Source: Actinomycetota bacterium (GTDB lineage Bacteria > Actinomycetota > Actinomycetes > Nanopelagicales > Nanopelagicaceae). From it: a stretch of DNA of 35,103 nt. The position numbers were made by a program, and so were the translations under genes. Below, piece after piece: positions 28,731-35,103 of the stretch. The DNA lies in assembly GCA_016870795.1 (NCBI GenBank), contig VGAJ01000009.1:1-35103 (forward strand). Reading direction: 5' to 3'. The notes beneath the pieces were generated by a model. The model saw nothing but the letters and a program-made list of their open reading frames with translations, was not told where the DNA came from and did no database searches. Position 1 is the first letter of the stretch, and the number at the start of each line of letters is the position of its first letter.

Positions 28731-30793
28731 GGCAGCGCTACCTTTGCAGAATCAATTCTTGGAAGTTTTTTCGGTGTTCCATTAGGAAATATTGCCACTC
28801 GACCATTGGTGCCAAAGATATGTTCGTAGATTTTTCTCACTCCAACACCACTAGTGCTGGCACCAAAACCACCCTGACTCACCATCATCACAACGGCATA
28901 TTCTGGTTTCTTACTTGGAGCAAAAGAGGCAAACCAAGAAGTGTCATCCTTACTTGAGCCATCAAGATTTCTACCAAACACCTGACCGGTTCCAGTTTTT
29001 CCACTTACCTCAACTCCAACTCCAGAGAATGCTCCAGTTGCAGTACCTGAGGTCACCACTGCTCGAAGTGAGTTTTGCAGAAATTTTAGAGTTGATTTCT
29101 TAATTGGAAGACGGCCGCTAACTTCCGGCTTAAATTCTTTTACTACTCTGCCACTAGGTTCAATAATCGCCTTAGCAATCTTTGGCACCATTAATTTGCC
29201 ACCATTAGCAAGAGCTGAATAGGCCACAGCTAATTGCAATGGCGTCATCAAAGTATCTCCCTGGCCGATTGAGAAGTTGACCATATCTCCCGCTCTGACT
29301 TTGTCGCCATCAAGGCAATTCTCTCGGGCAATCTCAATTAAATATGGCGTGAGCTGAGATTTCTTGGCTTTTTCGGTGTAATTACAGTAGAAATCCTTAT
29401 TCTTTTCATACCAGTTTAACTTCCACTGCCTATCTGGAAGACGCCCAGATAACTCGGAAGGAAGATCAACTCCGGTCTTTTTTCCTACTCCAAATCCCTT
29501 TGCTGAATCGAAGAAGTAATCATTTGGGCTTGGCTTTGGCTTTAACCCACCATCTCGGACCCATTCGTCATATGCAATTTGATACCAGATTGAATCGCAA
29601 GATATCGCCATAGCTGTTGTCATACTAATTCGTCCGGCAGCCTTGCTATCAAAATTCTTAAAAGTTCTATCTCCGATTTGAACTTCACCTGGACACTCAT
29701 AGGTAGTTTTCAGGCTATATCCAGCATCAACTGCAGCAGAGAGTGAAACGACTTTAAATGTTGAGGCTGGAGCAAATTCGCCTTGAATCGCCCGTGAAAG
29801 GGCAGGTACTCCGCTCTTTTCGCTATAGAGATCTCTTGCCTGCTTAACAGTGATTCCATTTTCCCAAATGTTTAAATCATAATCAGGATATGAGGCCATC
29901 GCTAGAACTTCGCCAGTCTTCACATCCATAACAATGGCAGCTCCAGAATCTCCACGATATCCATTAGCCCTTGCACGAAAGACAGCATCTTTGAGTTCTA
30001 CTTCAACTGCTGCTTGTAATTTAGCATTCAGGTTTAAAACTAGATGATTACCGGCAACTGGCGCTCTATTGAGTGATTCCTGTCTAAATATTTCTTTGCG
30101 ATCGACAATTACGGTCCTTATTCCAGGAACTCCACGAAGTTGTTCATCGTAGAGCAATTCGATTCCAGCTTTACCAATTAACTCATTTCGATAATATCGT
30201 TTTCCTTCTTCGTTATTTAGATTCTTTTCGGTAATTGGCCCCAAATAACCCAATACATGGGTAGCTTTCTGCCCGGCAAGTGATGGATAGGAGCGGATTG
30301 AGACTGGCTTCGCATCGATTCCAGGAAAGAGGTCCGATTTTTCTAGAATAGTAAATACTTGATTCTCGCTTGCATCTTTGGTTATTGGAATTGGTTGATA
30401 GCGATTTCCATTCCAGCATCCATTTCGCTCTCCACTTGCTAGCTCGCCGCAGAGCCTAGTTCTGGTGTAGATATCGCTATATTCCAGTTTTAAAACCTCT
30501 GCCACTCTCGTTAATACTGAAACGCCTTTATCTTCTAACTTATCTAGAACTGATCTATCGGCTGTGACCATTAGCCCTGCTTTATTGGTTACAAGAGCAT
30601 TTCCTTCATGATCGACAATCAATCCACGAAGAGCTGGAGTGACGATATCTCTGCTTTGAATATCAAGTGCCGCTTCTTGATAACGCGGACCGTCTGCAAT
30701 CTGAAGATAAAAGAGTCGGCCAAATAAAGAGAGCATCAGCGAGATAACCAATACTTGGGCAACCAGAAGGGTTAGCGCTGAGCGATCTCTCAT
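28727..30793 (-). CDS. mrdA: Penicillin-binding protein 2 (class B transpeptidase)
   Basis: PBP2 crosslinks peptidoglycan in the elongation machinery and activates RodA. The 688-residue protein has one N-terminal membrane anchor (about 6-30), a dimerisation/pedestal domain (about 45-250) and the transpeptidase domain. The active-site motifs are all present: S344-TF-K347 (ASTFK), S398-C-D400 (AISCDSIWYQIAYDE, the SxD variant usual in PBP2) and K599-T-G (VSGKTGTGQ). GQGDTLMTPLQLAVAYSALAN follows the family pattern. It is adjacent to mreD (0 nt gap) and overlaps rodA by 4 nt. Confidence 0.96.
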   Translation of the reverse strand: MRDRSALTLLVAQVLVISLMLSLFGRLFYLQIADGPRYQEAALDIQSRDIVTPALRGLIVDHEGNALVTNKAGLMVTADRSVLDKLEDKGVSVLTRVAEVLKLEYSDIYTRTRLCGELASGERNGCWNGNRYQPIPITKDASENQVFTILEKSDLFPGIDAKPVSIRSYPSLAGQKATHVLGYLGPITEKNLNNEEGKRYYRNELIGKAGIELLYDEQLRGVPGIRTVIVDRKEIFRQESLNRAPVAGNHLVLNLNAKLQAAVEVELKDAVFRARANGYRGDSGAAIVMDVKTGEVLAMASYPDYDLNIWENGITVKQARDLYSEKSGVPALSRAIQGEFAPASTFKVVSLSAAVDAGYSLKTTYECPGEVQIGDRTFKNFDSKAAGRISMTTAMAISCDSIWYQIAYDEWVRDGGLKPKPSPNDYFFDSAKGFGVGKKTGVDLPSELSGRLPDRQWKLNWYEKNKDFYCNYTEKAKKSQLTPYLIEIARENCLDGDKVRAGDMVNFSIGQGDTLMTPLQLAVAYSALANGGKLMVPKIAKAIIEPSGRVVKEFKPEVSGRLPIKKSTLKFLQNSLRAVVTSGTATGAFSGVGVEVSGKTGTGQVFGRNLDGSSKDDTSWFASFAPSKKPEYAVVMMVSQGGFGASTSGVGVRKIYEHIFGTNGRVAIFPNGTPKKLPRIDSAKVALP

Positions 30794-31312
30794 TTATCGC
30801 TGCCTTGAGGTTAGTGTGACTTTATGTAGCTTCATGGCAAGCGGGATATACAGAGGTGAAAGTAGCGCGCCCCAGAGAGCATTTCCTGCGATGCTTCGAG
30901 TTAGATATGAGGCAGAGCCAACTTCTTGACCCAAGATCGCGCCAATTAATAAGAAAAGAATTAAAGCAAATGAGCTCGCTAAAACTGTAACGCTCAGCAT
31001 TACGAGCGGACTTAACTCAGCATCTAGCGCTGCTCTAACATTACTTGCTAGCAGATAACTCATTGAGGTTAGCACTAGTGTCCATAGCCCAAAAGGTGCT
31101 TCAAGAGTTGGCGATAGATCCAGAATCAAACCAGCAATAAATCCAGTAACTACCGCGCTATTTCTCTGATCTTGAATTACCCAAGCCATAAAAAATGCAA
31201 GATAGAGTGAAAATCCTGCGACTAGAAAATTAATCTGACTTATTAAAGCTTCTTGAATTAGAAAGAGAGTTAAGAAAATCAGTATGACTTTAGGAAGGCG
31301 ATTAATCTCCAT
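30794..31312 (-). CDS. mreD: Rod shape-determining protein MreD
   Basis: MreD is a small integral membrane partner of MreC in the elongation complex. The 172-residue protein is hydrophobic throughout with about five membrane segments and contains VVTGFIAGLILDLSPTLEAP (about 54-73), the typical MreD G-x-x-x-D-l region. MreD is poorly conserved, so the call leans on topology and position between mreC (4 nt) and mrdA (adjacent). Confidence 0.9.
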   Translation of the reverse strand: MEINRLPKVILIFLTLFLIQEALISQINFLVAGFSLYLAFFMAWVIQDQRNSAVVTGFIAGLILDLSPTLEAPFGLWTLVLTSMSYLLASNVRAALDAELSPLVMLSVTVLASSFALILFLLIGAILGQEVGSASYLTRSIAGNALWGALLSPLYIPLAMKLHKVTLTSRQR

Positions 31313-31316
31313 AGCC

Positions 31317-32234
31317 TTATTCCTTTGGCGTCGGGCTAGGTGTTACAAATACCGTAACTGTTGGAGCAGGCCTTGGGGCCTTAGGCACTAAGGCATCGCC
31401 AGGATCTCCGGCAACTGCTGATAAGACTACGCTCACCACTGAGAGAGAATTTAGGTCTACAAATCCATTAACCCTTCCCTCTTTTGTTAATTGGCCAACG
31501 GTATTTTCAACATAACTAATTCTTCCAACTGGAACCCCTGGAACAAAAGGCTTATCTCCAGAGCTTCCACGTGCCAGCAAAACATCACCGACGCTGATTG
31601 CTGATGTTGCACTTAGCATCTGTAGTGAGTAGCTCTTATCGCCTTGGCCAAGCAGGATTCCCATATCTTGCTTTCCAGCAACCCTTACGCCAATTCGAAA
31701 AGATGGGTCATTCATTAAAAGCACAATTGATGATGAGGCTGTTGTTGATTTAACCACCCCGACAAGCCCGCCCGCTGCAATGACTGTCATATCTCGTCGT
31801 ACTCCAGAATCACTGCCGATATCTAAAACTATAGTTTCACTAAATGTCCCCGTTCCACCTTTGCTAATCACTCTTGCAGACACTGTCTTATAGCGAGCTT
31901 TGCCAGCCAGATCCAAAACGCCTTTTAGCGACTCTAATTGCGCTAGCGTATTTTCATTCAAAATAACTTGACTCTTTAACTCTTGATTCTCTTCTTCTAA
32001 CTTCTCTATTTTTGCTTTACTTCTACCTAAATTACCAACCTCTGAGAAGAAATCACCAACTGGTGAGAAGAAATTATTTGCTAGGCGCTCAACAGGGGCT
32101 AAAGCACTTTGAGTTCCACTTCGAAGCGATGAGAGAAGACTTACCCCTCTTAAGTCAAGAGTAATAATAAAAAGTGAGGTCACAAGTAGTGAGACCCAGA
32201 GGAGCCTACTTCTATTAGAGCCTCGAGTTGCCAT
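31317..32234 (-). CDS. mreC: Rod shape-determining protein MreC
   Basis: MreC is an extracytoplasmic scaffold that links MreB with PBP2/RodA. The 305-residue protein has a short basic N-terminus, one membrane helix (about 11-28), a coiled coil (about 70-107, SKAKIEKLEEENQELKSQV) and the paired beta-barrel domain (ARVISKGGTGTFSETIVLDI; MNDPSFRIGVRVAGKQDMGI). It ends in a Pro/Thr-rich tail (PRPAPTVTVFVTPSPTPKE) that resembles an unstructured outside extension. It starts 7 nt after the mreB stop. Confidence 0.95.
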   Translation of the reverse strand: MATRGSNRSRLLWVSLLVTSLFIITLDLRGVSLLSSLRSGTQSALAPVERLANNFFSPVGDFFSEVGNLGRSKAKIEKLEEENQELKSQVILNENTLAQLESLKGVLDLAGKARYKTVSARVISKGGTGTFSETIVLDIGSDSGVRRDMTVIAAGGLVGVVKSTTASSSIVLLMNDPSFRIGVRVAGKQDMGILLGQGDKSYSLQMLSATSAISVGDVLLARGSSGDKPFVPGVPVGRISYVENTVGQLTKEGRVNGFVDLNSLSVVSVVLSAVAGDPGDALVPKAPRPAPTVTVFVTPSPTPKE

Positions 32235-32241
32235 GAGTTAA

Positions 32242-33282
32242 CTAACGGCGAGGCTCGGAGATCAGAACTTTCTCTAGCGCCTCAAACTCTTCAACGCACT
32301 TTCCAGATCCTTCAACCACAGCATTTAGTGGTCTCTCTGCAATGTGAATCGGCATATTTGTTTCATGGCGCAATCTCTCATCTAAGCCTTTAAGAAGTGC
32401 TCCCCCGCCAGTTAATACAATGCCGCGATCCATCAAATCTGCCGCCAACTCTGGTGGAGTCTTATCAAGGGTTCCCTTAACAGCATTAATAATTGCATTG
32501 ACTGGTTCTTCAATTGCTTTACGAATATCTTCAGATGAAACTACGATTGTTTTTGGTAGCCCGGTTGCTAAATCTCTTCCTCTAATTTCAGCATCTGGTT
32601 CATCACGAAGAGGATATGCAGATCCAATTGCCATCTTTATCTCTTCAGCAGTGCGCTCACCAAGTAATAGTGAGAACTCCTTCTTAACCCAGTTAATAAT
32701 GGCATGATCAATCTCATCTCCACCAACACGGATAGAGAGGGCAGAGACAATCCCGCCAAGTGAAATCACGGCAACCTCTGTAGTTCCACCGCCGATATCA
32801 ACCACCATATTTCCAGTTGGTTCATGGATTGGAAGACCAGCGCCAATTGCTGCTGCCATTGGCTCTTCAATTATGTAAACCTTTCGAGCTCCCGCTTCAT
32901 ATCCAGCATCTTTGACCGCGCGCTGCTCAACTCCAGTAATTCCTGAAGGAACACAGATAACAATTCTTGGCTTTGCAAGATAGGTGCGCTTATGAACTTG
33001 GCGGATAAAATACTTAATCATTAGTGCAGTGGTATCAAAGTCTGCAATAACGCCATCTTTAAGAGGGCGAATGGCGACAATATTTCCTGGCGTTCTTCCA
33101 ATCATCTTCTTGGCTTCAGCTCCAACTGCAAGAACTGCGCCAGTATCTTGATTAACGGCAACCACACTTGGCTCATTGAGAACGATACCTCTGCCACGGA
33201 CATAAACCAAGGTATTTGCTGTTCCTAAATCAATAGCCATATCTCGTCCTAGGACGGACCAGTCAGTTTTGAACTTTGCCAT
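32242..33282 (-). CDS. mreB: Rod shape-determining protein MreB (bacterial actin)
   Basis: MreB forms membrane-bound filaments that direct lateral wall synthesis. The 346-residue protein shows phosphate-1 [14 protein letters not shown] (15-28), [10 protein letters not shown] (114-123), the catalytic glutamate E140 in [11 protein letters not shown], phosphate-2 [12 protein letters not shown] (161-172) and the adenosine motif [17 protein letters not shown]. It is full length. It starts 11 nt after ndk and leads mreBCD-mrdA-rodA. Its presence implies a rod- or bent-rod-shaped cell, or at least MreB-guided growth. Confidence 0.98.
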   Translation of the reverse strand: MAKFKTDWSVLGRDMAIDLGTANTLVYVRGRGIVLNEPSVVAVNQDTGAVLAVGAEAKKMIGRTPGNIVAIRPLKDGVIADFDTTALMIKYFIRQVHKRTYLAKPRIVICVPSGITGVEQRAVKDAGYEAGARKVYIIEEPMAAAIGAGLPIHEPTGNMVVDIGGGTTEVAVISLGGIVSALSIRVGGDEIDHAIINWVKKEFSLLLGERTAEEIKMAIGSAYPLRDEPDAEIRGRDLATGLPKTIVVSSEDIRKAIEEPVNAIINAVKGTLDKTPPELAADLMDRGIVLTGGGALLKGLDERLRHETNMPIHIAERPLNAVVEGSGKCVEEFEALEKVLISEPRR

Positions 33283-33293
33283 TTAATCGCTCC

Positions 33294-33731
33294 TTACAAG
33301 TTAGGGAAGAAAATCTTTATCTCACGCTGCGCTGATTCAACTGAATCAGAGCCATGCACGATATTTTGCACAACTTTGGTCCCTTGATCACGGGCTAAAT
33401 CTCCCCGAATTGAACCAGGTGAGGCAAGTGTGGGATCAGTCGCTCCTGCTAGAGATCTAAAGCCCTCAATAACTCTCTGGCCTTCAGCAATCATCGCAAC
33501 GATTGGACCTGAGGACATAAATTCTAGAAGCGGTTCATAGAACGGTTTGCCTTGATGTTCTGCGTAATGAGTAGCTAGAAGATCTTCATCTGCAGTTAGC
33601 ATTCTAAGTGCAGCGATTTTATATCCCTTGCTCTCAATACGACTGATGACCTCGCCAACTAAACCACGACGCACTCCATCTGGTTTAACCAAGATCAGGG
33701 TGCGCTCTGCTGGCGTTGATGAGTTACTCAC
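33294..33731 (-). CDS. ndk: Nucleoside diphosphate kinase
   Basis: Ndk balances nucleoside triphosphate pools by ping-pong phosphate transfer. The 145-residue protein has TLILVKPDGVRRGLVGEVI (11-29), the nucleotide-site GSIRGDLA and the phospho-histidine H126 in NIVHGSDS. An ~8-residue Ser/Thr-rich N-terminal extension precedes the family start. It lies between the DUF4233 gene (21 nt) and mreB (11 nt); the folC-DUF4233-ndk trio is an actinobacterial arrangement. Confidence 0.98.
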   Translation of the reverse strand: MSNSSTPAERTLILVKPDGVRRGLVGEVISRIESKGYKIAALRMLTADEDLLATHYAEHQGKPFYEPLLEFMSSGPIVAMIAEGQRVIEGFRSLAGATDPTLASPGSIRGDLARDQGTKVVQNIVHGSDSVESAQREIKIFFPNL

Positions 33732-33752
33732 GGGGTAAGTCTATGGGCATTT

Positions 33753-34097
33753 CTAACTGCCCGAATCTGGCCCTTCTGCCTTGGCTATCTGGGCCGCTTT
33801 GGCCGCCTCGCCCTTTCGACCCAAGATTATTGCCGCCACCCAGAGTCCAAGAAATAGGGATCCCAGAATAAACATCGTTGGGATAAAGAAACCATATGCA
33901 ATAAGCAGAATCTGGGTTAGCCAACCTAAAGCCCAGCCAACTTTATATTTCAAAAGTCCCGATGAGAAAAAAGCTAAGAGCGCAATTAGCGCGCCAAAGT
34001 AAAGACTATTTGTGGTTGAAAGATCTTTAGCAACAAGAAGAGCAAAGCCAATGATTAAAAACTCCATAATCAAAACACTTCTGGCAAGCATCTTCAT
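33753..34097 (-). CDS. DUF4233-type membrane protein
   Basis: This is a 114-residue protein with about four hydrophobic segments (roughly 6-22, 31-48, 54-73, 75-93) and a polar, Ala/Lys-rich tail (GRKGEAAKAAQIAKAEGPDSGS). The sequence and the position between folC and ndk match the DUF4233 family found at this spot across actinobacteria. The function is unknown. It starts 5 nt after the folC stop and is surely cotranscribed. Conserved linkage to folate polyglutamylation and NTP metabolism does not by itself indicate a role. Confidence 0.85.
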   Translation of the reverse strand: MKMLARSVLIMEFLIIGFALLVAKDLSTTNSLYFGALIALLAFFSSGLLKYKVGWALGWLTQILLIAYGFFIPTMFILGSLFLGLWVAAIILGRKGEAAKAAQIAKAEGPDSGS

Positions 34098-34102
34098 GGC
34101 CT

Positions 34103-35103
34103 TTAGATTCCCTTTCTTCGAATTATTGCCCTGGCCTCACCGGCGCTAACAACTGATCCAGCAATTAAGACTGCGGTGTTTGAATCATTAAGGGCATTAC
34201 CAGTTCTTGCCATATCTACTGCTTGAGTGATGCCTTGCTCTAAATCATCGGAGGCAGTGACTCGATTACTTCCAAAAATCTCCATAGCAAGGGATTTTAG
34301 TTCATCTACATCTGCAGCGCGATGCGAGCTATTTCTAGTTACTATCACTCGATCTAAAACGGGCTCAAGTGCTTCAAGAATACCGGTCACATCTTTATCT
34401 CCCATGGGAGCAATGACTCCAATTAGCGCTGCGAAATCAAATTCCTCACTGATAGTCTTTTTCAAAGACTCTGCGCCATGAGGATTATGGGCCGCATCAA
34501 TGATGATGGTGGGGTTTCTCCCAACAATCTCACATCTTCCAGGTGATGTGGCGTTAGCAAATGCCTGTCGCACTATTTCTTCATCGAGCTTTGTCTCACC
34601 TGCAAAGACTTCAACGGCAGCAAGAGCTGTAGCGGCATTACTTGCTTGATGCTGGCCATAGAGCGGAAGATATAAATCTTCATACTGTCCATAAACACCA
34701 GAGATAGTAAGCATCTGTCCACCTAGAGCCAGAGCCCTTGATTTGAGGCTAAATTCAATACCTGACCTAATTGGAGTGGCATCAGTCTTAGCGCAAGCTC
34801 GCATCAACACAGCTGCTACATCATTTTCTTGCTCAGCTAGAACTACAAAGGAATTTTGCTTAATAATTCCTGATTTAGTTTGAGCAATCTTTTCAAGCGT
34901 ATCTCCTAGATACTCCATATGATCAAAACCTATTGGAGTAATCACATTTACCGAGCCATTAATAACATTGGTCGAATCCCACTCTCCCCCCATCCCACAT
35001 TCAAAGATTCCAACATCGACCGGAAATTCAGCAAAGGCAACAAAAGCAAGTGCGCACATCGATTCAAAGAATGAGAGCTTGTTAGTCATCTTGGAATCAA
35101 CTA
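34103..35103 (-). CDS. folC: Folylpolyglutamate synthase / dihydrofolate synthase, 5'-truncated by window edge
   Basis: FolC adds glutamate to dihydropteroate and to reduced folates, an ATP-dependent Mur-ligase-family reaction. The frame is open to the right edge; an internal Met at 35089 is not the start, because residues before it (VDSK) continue in frame. Visible are KLSFFESMCALAFVAFAEFP, the central IFECGMGGEWDSTNVI, NVITPIGFDHMEYLGDTLEKIA, the folate/ATP region YGQHQASNAATALAAVE and the C-terminal ligase domain starting IIIDAAHNPHGAESLKK. The N-terminal P-loop part (about 100 residues) lies outside the window. It is followed by DUF4233 and ndk. Confidence 0.95.
   Translation of the reverse strand, partial: VDSKMTNKLSFFESMCALAFVAFAEFPVDVGIFECGMGGEWDSTNVINGSVNVITPIGFDHMEYLGDTLEKIAQTKSGIIKQNSFVVLAEQENDVAAVLMRACAKTDATPIRSGIEFSLKSRALALGGQMLTISGVYGQYEDLYLPLYGQHQASNAATALAAVEVFAGETKLDEEIVRQAFANATSPGRCEIVGRNPTIIIDAAHNPHGAESLKKTISEEFDFAALIGVIAPMGDKDVTGILEALEPVLDRVIVTRNSSHRAADVDELKSLAMEIFGSNRVTASDDLEQGITQAVDMARTGNALNDSNTAVLIAGSVVSAGEARAIIRRKGI

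Overview
The window reads as a chromosomal segment of a streamlined, AT-leaning actinobacterium. The evidence is gene order plus protein character: folC-DUF4233-ndk, mreBCD-mrdA-rodA-rne-rplU-rpmA-obgE-proB-proA, gatCAB-ilvD-ilvBNC-serA-leuB and xerC near rpsB-tsf-pyrH-frr-cdsA are all actinobacterial arrangements, yet genes are packed with 1-4 nt overlaps and codons lean to A/T. A freshwater Nanopelagicales (acI: Planktophila/Nanopelagicus) type genome is my best inference, not a proven assignment. No mobile element, CRISPR array, tRNA or rRNA was recognised; this is core chromosome.

Layout. Almost everything is on the minus strand, read from right to left. From 35103 down to 27588: folC (cut by the window edge), a DUF4233 membrane protein, ndk, then the rod-shape/elongasome set mreB, mreC, mreD, PBP2 (mrdA) and rodA. 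After a structured gap come rne, rplU, rpmA and a strong terminator, then obgE, proB and proA. gatC, gatA and gatB (tRNA amidotransferase) follow, then the branched-chain amino-acid block ilvD | ilvB-ilvN-ilvC-serA-leuB-ilvE-cimA, ending with a small XRE-type regulator. On the left are three genes around a strand switch (a small plus-strand ORF, xerC on minus, and a 42-codon membrane ORF plus glpX on plus). The translation/lipid operon rpsB-tsf-pyrH-frr-cdsA then runs off the left edge.

How the genes work together. cimA (pyruvate to citramalate) with leuB, ilvB/N, ilvC, ilvD and ilvE gives a threonine-independent route to isoleucine as well as valine; leuCD and leuA are not in this window. 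serA joins serine synthesis to the same transcript. MreBCD, PBP2 and RodA form the lateral wall synthesis machine. Rne, L21, L27 and Obg belong to RNA decay and ribosome biogenesis.

Most interesting signals. (1) A complete transcription-attenuation leader sits in front of ilvB: a sigma70-like promoter, an apparently leaderless 19-residue leader peptide (MSAKSTSVIALVSVVIRCA) with seven Val/Ile/Leu codons, three abutting stem-loops and a GAAA-loop terminator. (2) A chain of five stem-loops fills the rpsB 5' leader. (3) A structured ~200 nt leader precedes rne. (4) Two small unrecognised ORFs (4062-4190 and 6218-6472) and a palindrome-rich spacer next to xerC remain unexplained.
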